Part shown: positions 10,461-24,211 of the stretch, piece by piece
How positions within the stretch are numbered: the stretch's first letter is position 1
Layout: every line of letters starts with the position of its first letter
Assembly: GCA_026745465.1 (NCBI GenBank)
Contig: JACYXH010000516.1
Coordinates: 196,501 to 260,500, forward strand
Reading direction: 5' to 3'
DNA: 64,000 bases
Source of the DNA: Lota lota
Taxonomy: Eukaryota; Chordata; Actinopteri; Gadiformes; Lotidae
Translations under genes and position numbers: made by a program
The notes under the pieces: model-generated
What the model was told of the DNA's origin: nothing
The model's input: the letters and a program-made list of their open reading frames with translations, nothing else
Database searches by the model: none

Positions 10461-12083
10461 CTAGTCTGTTTGATTGACAGGCGAGATGATCAGGGGGGCA
10501 GAGTTTATACCTTCATAATCATAGAGACCTGGACCGAGGAATGGATAGAGAGGCTCACTAAAGGTGCAGCCAGTAGCAGAGTAGATATGAACCCTGGCTT
10601 CCACATCATAGAAGGAGACCAGACCCTCATCATAATCAACAAACACCCCCACCTTCTGGAGCTTAGCTCTCAGAGGGAGACAGACAGCAGGGTTGTCTTT
10701 AAATACCAACCCATCGTTGTCTAAGTAAAGAGTCCAGTAACCTTTCTCAGGGGTCAATAAGATCAGATCTATTCTGTTGATGGACTCTCTGACCACTCCT
10801 AAACACCATTCAGTCTTGTCTTTAACCTGGACCTCAAAGTAAAATCTTCCTGAGGAGAAGCTCTGCCTCGTGAGAACACATATACATTGTGTAAATCTCT
10901 GAGGGTTGTCTGGGAGTTCCTTCCATACACCTCCATCATGTACTTGTTTTCCATCCTCAGACAGGATGAGACGGGGATGAGCTGTATCAGGATCCAGAGT
11001 CACATCTACTTCATACTGCTGGACCCTCTTCAGTTCAGCAGCACGCAGCTTCTTCATCTCCATGTTCAGTGTCTCCTCCAGCTGATCCAGGGATCTCCTC
11101 AAGGTCCCTACGTATGACGGAGGACGGACCTCCACCGTTGTCCAGTCCCTGGTGGGTGGAGGATCCTTCAGGGATCTGAAGGTCTGGAGGAAGTGGAGGT
11201 GGTCTTCAGTGTGTGAGAGCTGCTTCACCTCTAAGCTTCTCTTGGTCAAACCTTCTATTTCCAGCTCCAGCTCTTTGATGAGGTCTTCAGCTTGTTTCTC
11301 TGTGGATTTCAGTTTCTTTTCAACCGTTTGGTTGAAATCATCCTGCCACTTTTCAATGTAACGCTTCAGAGCAGTGAGGACCTGCACACCATCAGCTATC
11401 TCTCTGTCTGCGTCTGCTTTGCTGCAGTCCGCTGTGTCTGCAATCTCCTGAATCTTTAGTTTTCTCTCCTGGATCATCTGCTGAACTTCAGATTCTATCT
11501 TTCCCAGCTGGGCCCTCTTCACTTCATATTCCTCCTTTAGAGGTACAACAGGATGGGACCTGTGGTCACCCTCTATGCAGAACTTGCACACACACACCTG
11601 TTCAGTCTGGCAGAAGAGCTCCAGTAGTTGATTGTGTTTCTTACACACCCTGTCTTCCAGACGGTCCATAGGCTCGACCAGCCGATGTTTCTTCAGGCCT
11701 GTGACTCTCTGATGTGGCTCCAGGTGGGTTTGGCAGTAAGAGGTAAAACACACTAGGCAGGACTTCACAGCCTTCAGCTGGGTCCCAGTACAGACGTCAC
11801 AGGGAACTTCTCCTGGTTCAACACAAGGCTGCTCCTTTTCTTGTTCGGACCTTCTAAACTGATCAACCATCCCTGATAAGAGTGTATTGACCTGTAAATC
11901 AGGTCTTGTGTGGAACAGCTTGTTGCAAACAGGACATTTGTACTGGACTTGGTCATCCCAGAACTTTGTTAAACAGGTTCGGCAGAAGTTGTGTCCACAT
12001 GGTGTGGAAACTGGGCTGTTGAACACATCCAGACAGATGGGACATGAAAAGTTCTCTTCAGACCAGGAAGTAGCAGAGGCCAT
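10461..12083 (-). CDS. TRIM-family E3 ubiquitin ligase, bloodthirsty/TRIM39-like (copy 2, intact)
   Basis: A 540-residue protein closely similar to the TRIM at 4.65 kb over its whole length. The RING C3HC4 residues (Cys14 to Cys53) are all present. B-box1 is near 95-124, and B-box2 keeps Cys147, His150, Cys158, Cys166, Cys169, His174 and His177, with the ring-four region changed to CKFCIEGDH. The coiled coil is about 185-330 and PRY-SPRY about 360-535, ending in the shared PLIISPVNQTD. Differences cluster in the RING-proximal helix, the coiled coil and the SPRY loops (ESINRIDLILLTPEKGYW against ESINRKDVISLTPKNGSW), where B30.2 ligand contact is expected. The start ATG follows an acceptor (GTGTCTAG|GAATGG). 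The role is presumed to be ubiquitin ligation in innate immunity; the substrate is unknown. Confidence 0.93.
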   Translation of the reverse strand: MASATSWSEENFSCPICLDVFNSPVSTPCGHNFCRTCLTKFWDDQVQYKCPVCNKLFHTRPDLQVNTLLSGMVDQFRRSEQEKEQPCVEPGEVPCDVCTGTQLKAVKSCLVCFTSYCQTHLEPHQRVTGLKKHRLVEPMDRLEDRVCKKHNQLLELFCQTEQVCVCKFCIEGDHRSHPVVPLKEEYEVKRAQLGKIESEVQQMIQERKLKIQEIADTADCSKADADREIADGVQVLTALKRYIEKWQDDFNQTVEKKLKSTEKQAEDLIKELELEIEGLTKRSLEVKQLSHTEDHLHFLQTFRSLKDPPPTRDWTTVEVRPPSYVGTLRRSLDQLEETLNMEMKKLRAAELKRVQQYEVDVTLDPDTAHPRLILSEDGKQVHDGGVWKELPDNPQRFTQCICVLTRQSFSSGRFYFEVQVKDKTEWCLGVVRESINRIDLILLTPEKGYWTLYLDNDGLVFKDNPAVCLPLRAKLQKVGVFVDYDEGLVSFYDVEARVHIYSATGCTFSEPLYPFLGPGLYDYEGINSAPLIISPVNQTD

Positions 12084-12194
12084 TCCTAGACACAGACGAC
12101 AAGGTTTATGTATTGAGCAATTCCATTTATGTTCTTATATCATTACAGGAAGAGAGGTTTTAACTTCCCTCAAAAGTTGTGTTGTTTTACTCAC

Positions 12195-12300
12195 CTTGTT
12201 GTGGTTTCTGTCTGTCAGACTATTTGTTCCAAAATGCGTTTTATTGTTCACCTGAACGAGAGACCTGATTCCACGTCGGGTGACTTTGGTTTCTATGAAC
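12195..12300 (-). promoter_or_regulatory. 5' UTR exon and proximal promoter of TRIM copy 2
   Basis: A donor CAACAAG|GTGAGT (exon edge 12195) lies about 110 bp upstream of the acceptor before the start codon, a much shorter intron than in the other two TRIM loci. Just upstream is GGAAATGAAACTT, one base short of the spacing of a classical interferon-stimulated response element. No TATA box matching the other copies is visible, so this promoter seems to have a different origin. Confidence 0.45.
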
Positions 12301-12329
12301 CTTAAGTTTCATTTCCTGAACAAGACATC

Positions 12330-12420
12330 CTCTCCTCTCCGCCCCTAACACCTGGCTCTGCCCCTAACACCTGGCTCTGCCCCTAACACCTGGCTCCTCC
12401 CCTAACACCTGTCCCCGCCC
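12330..12420. repeat. Short tandem repeat 'ctggctctgcccctaacac'
   Basis: About four copies of a 19-20 bp unit upstream of TRIM copy 2. Confidence 0.8.
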
Positions 12421-12556
12421 CCGCAGACACACAGTTCACTGAACGCTGCTGGGTATCGTTGCATAATAACGCAAGACCAACAGAAGTCAGACTGGAAACG
12501 TCAACAACTTAGATGTGGTTGCTGTTGGGGGAAACATTGTATGTCCAAAACCTGCT

Positions 12557-12984
12557 ACGGTCAGTAGAGGCGGACCCAAACGCAGACAGCGACAAGGGAA
12601 TTTAAATAAATGCAAAGGCGTTTGTTGTAGGGGTAAGAGGGGTGGGGGGGGGGGGGTGGGGGGTGGGGGGGGGGGTTGAGAACGGCAGGCAAATCAGGAG
12701 GTGGAAAGGCAATGGCGGAGGACAGAACTGAGCAGTGAGCCAGGGAGATGAGCAGGCAGGCAGATGAGCAGGCAGGCAGAAAAAGGTCCCACGAGAGATC
12801 AACCTGAGTGCACAAGTCAAGGAGAAGCTGTGAATCTAACCACAGTGGTTGAAACAACGATCTGGGGATGAGTGAGGGAACAACCGGGGTAGATATACTG
12901 CAGAGCTGATGAGATGGAGGTGGAGAGCAGGTGAAAGGGATCAATAGCAATCAGGGAGCCGGGAGAATGAATGAATTGACACCA

Positions 12985-13044
<60 letters not shown>

Positions 13045-13142
13045 AAGAAAGGGAGAAAGACCAGAGAACACAGGAGACACAAGGGAGAGGGAAAACATGA
13101 GAAACACAAGGAATGACAGGAGGCACGGCTGTAGCCTTGACA
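12557..13142 (-). mobile_element. LTR-like non-coding element with embedded (G)n and (CA)n repeats
   Basis: One end carries a 'gcgtttgggtcc' motif (minus strand) that is shared with the elements at 14.94, 33.66 and 54.89 kb. The interior holds a poly-G tract (about 12640-12676) and a (CA)n tract (12987-13042). No coding capacity is seen. I infer a solo-LTR-like family member; the edges are approximate. Confidence 0.35.
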
Positions 13143-13879
13143 GATGGTGACTTATTAATGCATTTGTAACTATTTGTTGTTGTTTTGTAATGTTTGTCAA
13201 ATGAGCTCTTAACATCTCCTCCGCCTAGCTATCAGGATGCTAGCAGCAACGCTAACGGGCTCTTCCATAGAGCTGGGTAGTTACACCCTTTCCTTTCGCT
13301 AGGAAGTAAATTAACCCTTTTATGAGGATCTAGTGCATTGTAGGAACCAAACCACAACCTGCGTAATATACACACAACGTGTGTGTATATTGTGTACTGG
13401 CTCCCGCTAACTCAGTAGCCTTTACAGTCTGTGGTAGCTCGTAGCTGCCCTCTCCCCCCAGCACCCTAGGTGTTGGTAAAGAAATGGTGCTCACTCTGTC
13501 AAGTCTTGAAGTCTCTGAAGGCAAGTTGTTTTGTAATGCATGCAAATATATCGCAAATTTTCTACCGCCTATCCAAAAGCTGTCTGTCCGTCTGATGTAA
13601 CCTTTGTATGGTTCAAGAGGCAGCTCAGGGACAAACGAGTAACTCACAAAGAACTGCACTGAAACACACATATGCCCTCACAGAACCTTGCACGTAAACA
13701 CTTGAGCACACACACACACACACACAACCTTTGTGCGTCTCTTATAAAGCTAATTTGATTACTGATCAAATTATTTAGTGATAACTGCTCCGAAAATGGA
13801 TTCAGAAGGACCTTCAGCAACATGGTGTTTTTATCAGCTTGTGTGGAACTACTACACACAGAAATAAGTGCACACACAC

Positions 13880-13923
<44 letters not shown>

Positions 13924-14935
13924 CTACCTGTGAGTGACTTGCACATTACATGCCAGCCTTATTTCCCACCGAAGCAAAGGCTTTTTAGTTGAAGTAAAAA
14001 TTCTAATTCATTCAGGGATTTTCCACAAGCTGTGTGTGTCTTTTCACGTGTTGGTGTGGTTGTGTGTTTGTTTGTGCTTATGCAAACATTCAAGTCACAG
14101 TTTTATTCATGTGAAGTTACTGGTGACATGCTTTACATTAGCCTTTTACAGAGTGTTGTCATTGTGATTTGAGCAACTAGCATCGGAAACGATCCCCATG
14201 TTGCACAGTGTACAACATTGAGGGTTCAACATTGGGCTCACTCCAATGTCTGCCCCAAAACTCATTACTATTCACTGTTTTACAACTTTTTAATGAATTC
14301 AACCAGGATCTCTCAAAATGCATAGTATGACGATAAACTAGCCATTGATATCCTATAGCCAAATAAAGAAATATTTATTGGCTTTGTATTACGAGAAGGA
14401 AATCACATTTATTCCCATGCATTGAATTGTGCCCAATATCTCACCCCTTGTCGCCCTCCCCTCTTCAGTTCCTCTCTCCCCTCATCTCCCTCTTCTCCTT
14501 TCTACCTCTGCCCCTATCGCCCTCTTCTTCTCTAATCTCCCTCTCATCTCACTCTCATCTCCTTCTCCTCTCCCATAAACTCTCTCCTCCTCTACCCTCA
14601 TCTCCTTCTCTCCCCTTGCATCTCTCGCCTTCTCTCCTCTACTCTCAAGATATCAAGATATCTCAAGACATAGTGTGTATTCTCACCAGCGTTGCTAAAC
14701 AAAACCTGTAATATATAATAAAGAAGAAATGATTAGACTTAGACCGGTTAGACCAGTTCAATCTGATAAACATTTGTGTTTTGGGCAATTCTTATCCCAA
14801 GGGGAAACCCAGTTTATGTGGAGGCAAAGTGCATGTGTGGCTAAAAACAATAGACATGCAGCTGGCGTAGTAGGCTAGGGCATTTTTCCATGCACACAAA
14901 TTTCTGTAATTCTCAGGTAGTTTACATATTCAAAT
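13143..14935. other. No gene recognised
   Basis: Mixed unique sequence with short (CA)n tracts (about 13711-13726, 13878-13920) and a CT-rich stretch (14440-14650). Open frames are short and show no domain. Confidence 0.5.
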
Positions 14936-15318
14936 ACTGTCAGCGACCAGCGCTGGCAGGGCAGCAGGAACAAAAATGGTTGGGATCCAAATGCAAACTA
15001 GAACTCGGGAAATGAAACACAAAAGGCTGAATAAAGACAACTCAAAAATCTCAGTTCCACAAACTGCCTTGGAAAAGCCTAATAACGGAGAGACCACAAT
15101 GACAAAGGGACATGACAAACATAACAAACCGACATGGCAAAGGAAGTGAACTTGTATAGATGGGGAGAGACTGATCAGGGAATGAGGTGCAGGTGGGAAG
15201 ATTGACAAGGATACTCAGGTGAGGGGGATAAAGTGATCGCACATGGGAGCGGAAGGATCTGTGAGGTGAGGGAACAAGTCTAAGGACATCTGGTGGACAG
15301 GTGGAGAATGACATCTAA
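14936..15318 (-). mobile_element. LTR-like element, same family as 54.89 kb
   Basis: On the minus strand it starts with TGTCATTC and ends with 'tgcatttggatcc' and GACAGTA. The end motif matches that of three other elements in the window. It has no coding content. The assignment is tentative. Confidence 0.35.
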
Positions 15319-15842
15319 TTAACAATAAGTTATTATAACTAGTCATATGTTTGTAGGCGCAGCCGTCTAGGCTTCGTCTTACTTGCGCACACTTGCATGC
15401 ACTGAACATGTAAACAATGTGCCAATCAGCGTGGGCCCCGCCCACATTTCCCACGGCACCGTGGATGTAGTGTGGCGCAGGGCAGCGCTCTTCCTCCACG
15501 CTATGCTTTCAGCAATTGGAGACATTTTCAGTGCACACGAGTACGAGCACGGGACAAGGCCACAATGCGAAGCCTAGACGGCGTAGCCTACATGAAGTGT
15601 CCGGCACTTCCCCCGAGTACTATTTATCCAGCCCCGATCCGAATATTCAACAAACAAAAGAAAGAGAAAAGGTGTGTTTATTGCCGCTACGCTCGCTGCA
15701 GGAACTCGCCCCGGCGTGCACGCGCACAGTGCACACACGAGCAGCAGAGCTATGAGAGCAGCAGACAGCGGATTCAGTCAGAGTAGGAAGTAGAGGCGCA
15801 AGCAGCGCTGTGGGTGGGTGTGGGGGGGGGGGGGGGGGGGGG
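15319..15842. other. CpG-rich stretch, no gene recognised
   Basis: It contains many CpGs and two near-identical short motifs ('cgccgtctaggcttcg' type, inverted around 15.36 and 15.57 kb), which suggests the ends of a small inverted-repeat element. A poly-G run (about 15819-15844) closes it. No coding signature is seen. Confidence 0.35.
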
Positions 15843-16469
15843 GGAGTGTGTGTGTGTGTGTGTTTTGTAATGGGTTATGTTTCTATAATTAGGGTTATTT
15901 TCTTTCTTCAGTTCTCTTCAATGAGTCATCGTTTTTCTTCCTCTTGTAACACCCTTTACAGGAAGGTATTCAGAAAGGCAGACACACACACATACACGCA
16001 CACATACACATACAAATACACATACACACACATACACACATATTATATAAGCAATGTAAGAGAGTTAAAAAACAATTAAAATAATCTGAAGGGTTTCTTT
16101 TCTTTACCAAGAATCCATGCAACAGCGTATGGTACTCCTCTTGTTCTGAACAGGACCGGTCCAACAGAACCATTATAGCTCCCCTCTTGGTCATTCAGAC
16201 GCTCTGCACTTTGATTTGACCTCTGAACCCACTGGATATGTTCCATACTTTGTGATTGTGATTCAATATTCAATATTCTTTATCGTCACGTGTCATATAC
16301 AAGTAGACAGCAGTACAATTACTTTGTTCTGGCTCCTCGGCCTAGCAGCAGAAAGAAGTTATAATATCTATAAAACACAATATCATTTAAACAAATAGAA
16401 AATTTTATAAAAATAGAATAGCAACGGTAATAATTATAAGAAGAAGAAGAAGAGCAATAGTGCAATGGA

Positions 16470-16725
16470 TTAGGGACAGGCAGCAGGCAGACAGACAGGC
16501 AGACAGGCAGCAGGCAAACAGGCAGAGAGACAGACAGGCAGCAGGCAGACAAGCAGCCAGACAGACAGACAGACAGACGGGCAGACAGACAGGCAGCCAG
16601 ACAGACAGACAGACGGCCAGACAGACAGACAGACGGCCAGACAGACAGACAGACGAGCAGACAGACAAACAGGCAGAGAGACAGACAGGCAGCAGGCAGA
16701 CAAGCAGCCAGACAGACAGGCAGCC

Positions 16726-16805
<80 letters not shown>

Positions 16806-16830
16806 GAGCAGACAGACAGACAGGCAGCAG
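16470..16830. repeat. (CAGA/CAGG/CAGC)n tetranucleotide array
   Basis: Variant tetranucleotide units. All Gln/Thr/Asp/Arg and Cys/Leu/Ser open frames here are produced by it. Confidence 0.95.
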
Positions 16831-16839
16831 GTAGAAGAA

Positions 16840-17090
16840 GCTGTCCCGTAGTCTGCTGGTCCGGGCCTTGAGACTTCATTCCTATAGGCCGCCTCATCGC
16901 CGTCGGTGATCAGGCTGTCGTGTCATCTGCAAACTTGATCACCGTGTTGGAGCTGTGTGTGGCCACGCAGTCATGGGTGTATAGGGAGTAGAGGAGGGGG
17001 GCTTAGAGCACAGCCCTGGGGGGCTCCTGTGCTGATGGTCAGGGGGGCGGAGATCTTAGAAGCCATGTGATGTTATTGAGGCAGGATATC
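16840..17090 (-). mobile_element. LINE reverse-transcriptase fragment
   Basis: The minus strand encodes STGAPQGCALSPLLYSLYTH followed by the catalytic FADDT box, then [13 protein letters not shown]. These are the palm motifs of a non-LTR reverse transcriptase common in fish genomes. The frame breaks right after FADDT (a stop in place of the usual TVVG segment) and the rest of the element is absent. Downstream on the minus strand it passes directly into the tetranucleotide array. It is duplicated at 41.63-41.87 kb. Confidence 0.8.
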
Positions 17091-17193
17091 TACAGTTAGG
17101 AGTGACCTCACTCCTAATTGAACAATGGCGATGATCATAAGCCTGACCAATCCCAAACAAGAATCGACTTGTCCCCGGGGTCCCACACCCTTT

Positions 17194-17300
<107 letters not shown>

Positions 17301-17555
17301 ATTAATTAAGGGCTAGTAGACTAAACTAGTGAAGATAAGTCGACTACCCAGGTAACCGTGTTGAAATAAAATCAGGAAAATGTCCAATGTCTCCTGCACA
17401 TGCACAAATAGGCATGTCCATACAGGCATCACTTCGTGAGCGCGCTTGTAAAAAAAAAAATGATGTCATGATGATATGGTGAACTTGTGAACCATCACCA
17501 GCGGCAGTGCTACTGCCGCTAAGTGGAACAAGGCATCTGTTCATGCAACGTACAC

Positions 17556-17560
17556 ACACG

Positions 17561-17655
<95 letters not shown>

Positions 17656-17772
17656 TTCGTCCCCATTGTGCAAGCCGTTTGCTTCTAGTCATTCACAAAA
17701 TCGCCAGCAAGATTTGAAAAGAGTTTGGCGTAGTTGCTGGCTTCGTGCTTGAGCATATGAAGATTCCCCACT

Positions 17773-17819
<47 letters not shown>
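17556..17819. repeat. Two (CA)n microsatellites
   Basis: CA tracts lie at about 17556-17653 and 17774-17819, separated by 120 bp of unique sequence. Confidence 0.95.
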
Positions 17820-17821
<2 letters not shown>

Positions 17822-19530
17822 GATCGGGCGATATTATTGTGCAACTTAACTGTCCTTCAGCCAGTTGGAAGCCGATTAGGCGACTTTCTTCATGTTGACA
17901 CAACAGTACTTCGAGAAATGATTCAAACGGGGAAAACCCTGTGTGATGTCATAATCCACAAGGCTCACCGTGCCTACATGTCAGGTGGTTCGTTCATTCT
18001 CCTCCGTCACGGCGTGCGATGGAAAAGCCACACGTTGGTTACTTTTAATCACTCAAGCTTTGTTTGCTTCAGGTTTGTGTGACCCGGCCACGCCCCCTCT
18101 GGTAACCAGTGTTATCTAGTTCCCCTTCGTTGAACACCTTTTGCCCGGGGTGAACTGCTCACAAGGAGGCAGTGACCCCCTTATCTATTCGAGAAAAACT
18201 CCTTTATGGCAACCTTTCCCTCACATGACGTATGGACAATTGCATTGTGGGTAGGGGGTGAACCGTGTTGAAAGGCTGTGTGAAACTGTATTCGGGGCTC
18301 ACTCTGCTAGAGAACTACATTAAATAGGTATTCCGAGCTACTATTTGTACTGTTGTGTGCTTTCTGCATTTAGAAATCTCATCTGTCCCAGGCGCAACTA
18401 TTTCATAAAGGAAAAAGAACACGGGCGAAAACATATCGACCAATATGTCCTTTGTTAGAATATATATGTCCTATATAGGAGTCCAATATGTAATATGTGT
18501 AATGTCCAATATGTCCTCCCCCGGCGAATCGGTTCCTGTATCAGCTTCCAACATGGCCGCCGGGTTCCTCTTCTTCTAGAACTGCTGTGAAACTCTCCGA
18601 TAGGTCTTCTGTGCCACGGTGGGTCAGGGAGGTAACATCGTAATCCCAGTTCCGGCCTCAAAGGGCCTCAAAGGGCCTCAAAGGGCCACCATTATATGAC
18701 AACCTGGAGCCCTTTAAAAAAGGAAGAGGAAACACTAAACCTAGAACCCCAGAGGGAGGGGCCGCTCCATCAAGAGGGGGGGGGGGGGGGGGGGGGGGGT
18801 TAGGAGTGCAATAGGTGGCCAGAAGGACAGACCAATAATAAAGATACCTTAGTGAAAGTTATGAAGTGAAACAGTTCCACATTTTTCAAAACAATGGTCG
18901 CTTAGCAACGTGTTGATACGCTTTTCCTTTGGATGCAGCTCCTCCCGAATTCTCCCGAAAACATTTTCCTTTTGTTCGCTTTTGTGCTCGAAAGGTCGAA
19001 CTTCCGCTTGTGGTGCACACGTTAGTTTAATTAGAATTCGTAAAAAATTTTTTCTCATTTGACTAAATGGTGAATGAACATTTCCAGGAATCCTTTCCTT
19101 GATTTGCGTCCAGTGCACCGTGCGGCACGACCAGTAGAGCAGGGCCGTTGGCCCTTTCATCCTTTATGCCGGGGTCACAACGGACCCCTGTACCCTGATT
19201 TGAGCTTTTGGTCTTGTGCTTACGCATGTTGTCTGTCTAGCATGTCTTAAATGCATTGTGACCTTTCACCACGCCAACAAAGCTGTCCTCACAGAACAAG
19301 GGTTCTTCCAATCGAACGGCAAGAAACCGAGGCCGTCATGGTAACGAGGCTTTGGAGGAAAAGTGTCAACCGCCACATGCTACAATGCCACATGCTATGT
19401 GCTACATGCTACTGCTACATGCTACAATCTGTGTCTACAGGTTGCAGATGTTGAAACCGGTTTATTGCAGAGTTAGGAGTAAAATGATACATCGAACAGG
19501 TGTTGCATGCTGCCATGTCAGAGATCTCCT

Positions 19531-19570
<40 letters not shown>

Positions 19571-20602
19571 CGATGGCCGGTTTAACCTGTTTACACACTG
19601 ATGACTCAATGCACAACAGGTGTGCAGCCTCACCCAGCCCCAGAGTCCAGTCAGTCTGACCCGGGCCAGGTGAGGCTGCTTCAACCAGCCGTCATCCACA
19701 CACACTCCACAGTCACACATTATGATTTGTAACACAAGAGATGGCGTTAACGTATGCCAGAGCTCAACAGGAAGGGGACAGCAAGTAGCAACAAAGCCAG
19801 CTAACCCTCGGACGGACCCTGGGAGCCTTTGTTTTTTTGGATACAGGTGCATAACACCATCTGTAGATTGGCTTGCCTTCTTTGCATTCGATGACTCCCT
19901 CTCTAGGTTAAAACGCCTGCTGTTGCAGGCATCGCCTCTGATTGGCTGATAGGGTTACCCGGTCACCTGCTGATGTGACACACCTGTCCTCCGCTTGGTG
20001 AAACTGAACTGAAGGGGCGTTTACATGGGGGGGAACCTGGACTGTTAGGGGCCTCAGGGGACCCAGTTGTTTGGTTTGTCCTACCTGAGTAACCCATATC
20101 TGGTCAGTCGTCTCATTGGGATCTTTGGACAAAAGAAAAGTTGGCTTCTGTTCATATTGGAGTTATAATTTGGCTAACACAATATCTTATTTCGGTGTCT
20201 TGTATGGTTGTAGGTGAGAGCATTTTTACTACTACTGTGGCTATCCCCACACAACAACCACATGTCACGGGACCACACACACACACACAACCACCAAGCC
20301 AAGGTTTACACATTACATGGGGGTGGGGGGGGGTGGGGGGGGGGGGGGGGGGGGGGGCTGTGCGTGAGAACGAGCACTCAGACCAACTCTCACCAGAACA
20401 GCAAGTAGTAGCAAGATGGATATAGCTCTGCTCAAATCGACCAATGACAATCCACGTCCATCAACCTACAGCTCCACCTGAATGTTTAGACTCCCCTGTT
20501 TCCGTGTCGTTGGTAAACCCAAAAGAGCAACAAACCCCCCCCCCCCCCCCCCCAAAAAAAACAAACAAGGCAGCAGCTATCGAGCGACAGCTTTCAACTC
20601 AC
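17820..20602. other. Gene-poor stretch with dispersed repeats
   Basis: No gene is recognised. It holds a 'tcaaagggcc' decamer repeat (18657-18687), poly-G (18776-18800, 20320-20357), poly-C (20535-20554), (GT)n (19533-19568) and a 'catgctac' cluster (19375-19430). About 75 bp at 19.61-19.69 kb recur inverted at 60.33-60.41 kb, which suggests a small dispersed element. Confidence 0.45.
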
Positions 20603-20757
20603 CACCAATATCGGGTCGAAGCGTCTTGTCGTACTCCTTGAGTAAATTGTTCAGTATGTGAGTGGCGTCCGCCTGGTGGTTCCTGGGGGCCACGATCCGA
20701 CTGACAGGGACGTCGTGGTGGTCCTGGTAGTCCTCGCTGTATTCCAGTTGGTCGGAG
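20603..20757 (-). CDS. GABA-A receptor gamma-subunit-like exon 2
   Basis: A well-formed internal exon on the minus strand. It has a pyrimidine-rich acceptor (CTCCGTCAG|CTCCGACC), 155 nt that are open in one phase, and a strong donor (ATTGGTG|GTGAGT). The peptide contains EYSEDYQDHH and ends in ILNNLLKEYDKTLRPDIG, very like the start of the extracellular ligand-binding domain of gamma subunits (ILN-LL-EYD-KLRPDIG), nearest gamma-3 from memory. It ends with one extra G, the phase that fits exon-3-like copies beginning TG at 33.1-34.2 kb. No other receptor exon lies in the correct order within the window. So it is either one exon of a long gene or an isolated duplicated exon. The neurotransmitter-receptor role applies only if the gene is real. 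Confidence 0.5.
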
Positions 20758-22729
<1,972 letters not shown>

Positions 22730-23290
22730 TATTAGACTAAAATAATCTAAATAGTACCTATGTAATGTCTACACACGTAATGTGTAGGCACGACAATAAT
22801 TAACACAATCCTAGATGAGTTAGAAAGGAGAGCAGAGATAGCAGAGGAGGAAGAGAAGGGAGAGGAAGGACAGAGGAGAAACTAAGATGAGAGGATGGAG
22901 AGGAGAGGAGAGATGTCAAGACAAAGTCACAGTACTCACACACATGGGGTGAATCTTTACATGTAGTCACTGTGACCTTTGTGTAAGGTGTAACACATGT
23001 TGGGTTGTTGTATGGTGGACATTAAGTCATTGACTGGCTCATCAGCTACAAACTTGTGCAATCGATCAGTGATTTTAATCCTTACTTGAATTCCATATTT
23101 TGTAAAAGGGTTTTTAGGCAACGTTTTTTTCATATCCCACTGAGAATGTACCTATTCCACTGAATACATAGTGTACTGAGATTGTACACATTCCACAGAA
23201 AATGTCCCCAGTCTACTTTTGGTAAATCTTTATTCAAATCTGAAAACTGTACAAATTTTTTAATGTGTTGTCAAACATGATTCAAAAGAA
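22730..23290. repeat. Copy of TRIM 3' flank lacking a TRIM gene
   Basis: The GA-rich stretch, the 'cacacacatggggtgaatc' segment and the 'caatcgatcagtgatttta' segment match 3533-3810. They are followed by a short piece of the TRIM-flank minisatellite (23135-23215) and 'aaactgtacaaat...gtcaaacatgattc', as downstream of TRIM copy 1. The similarity then stops where the TRIM reading frame would follow. Confidence 0.7.
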
Positions 23291-24211
23291 TAAACTAATT
23301 GAACTATTTGGTTTGAGGTGATGGCAGCCATCCGAATATCAGAACCAAAAACGGTCCCTGAAACAGCTCAGTTGTCCCAATTCCACATAAAGCAAAAACA
23401 CACAAAATGGGTAAATATTAAAAGTTTTTTATTTATGAAGCAACAAGTGTTCAAACATGCACTTCAAGCCCTCAAGGATTAAAACTCAAAAACCCCCATG
23501 GGGAAAAGAGAAACCTTTAAAAAATAAAAGTGGAGCAACCAAGGGACAAGTCTGGTTTAGCGCTAAATGAGTCTAGTTTAGGATTAAGGATGGTTAACTT
23601 GGTATAAAGTTTGAAATAGGCAATTTTAGGGGTGTTTGGGTATATGTTATGTTTAGGCCCTGTTTGGTTTAGGCATTAGTTATTGTATTAAAGATTGATA
23701 CGTTTAGGTATTAGGTGAGAGTTTACGCATTTTAGAGAGGTTTAGGTTTGAAGGTTAAGTTTAGGTAAGCGAGTTTAGGTACTAGGTTAAGTTTAGGCCT
23801 TTTTGAAGTTTAGGTTAGATGGCTAAGTTTAGGTATTAGGTTAGATCATCTTATTTTATTTGTGGTTAAATTGAGGCCTTAGGGTTAGAAAGAAGGTTAA
23901 GATCAGGGCCCAGGTTTGCTTCCAGCCTTGTCCCTTTAGTCGCTCCCTTAAGAGGGCTCCCAGCTAAGGGTGTTGGAAATATAATAGCTGGGATAACATA
24001 TAGTGTACAGAAAAATCAACAAATCAAAAGATTGAGGTACACACACTTTCCCCAAAAGCTGGTGTGACATAATGTTTTGTTTTAAAAGTGAACAGTAAAG
24101 TGACATCAGTATGGTGTGTAGTAGGCAGTTGATGAGCTCTGTCAGGTTATGTTGGCTGTAGGTGTAGCCAGGGATCCTCAGGGTGGATGGGGAATAGGAC
24201 ACTGGAGTAGA
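23291..24211. repeat. Degenerate 'gtttaggttaag' repeat stretch and AT-rich sequence
   Basis: From about 23570 to 23900 short units such as 'tttaggtattaggtta' recur irregularly. They resemble but are not telomeric TTAGGG. Downstream 23950-24210 may be the 3' UTR of the candidate exons at 24.2-24.5 kb. Confidence 0.5.

Noticed and set aside
16319..16897. Cys/Leu/Ser-rich frame resembling a secreted cysteine-rich protein
   Set aside because: It is the CAGA/CAGG array read on the minus strand.
18849..19160. 103-codon minus-strand frame (MKGPTALLYWSC...) as a gene
   Set aside because: No recognisable domain, no supported splice sites and no second copy showing constraint; left unannotated.
23570..23900. 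Interstitial telomere repeat
   Set aside because: Units resemble tttaggttaag but are irregular and do not match TTAGGG in tandem.
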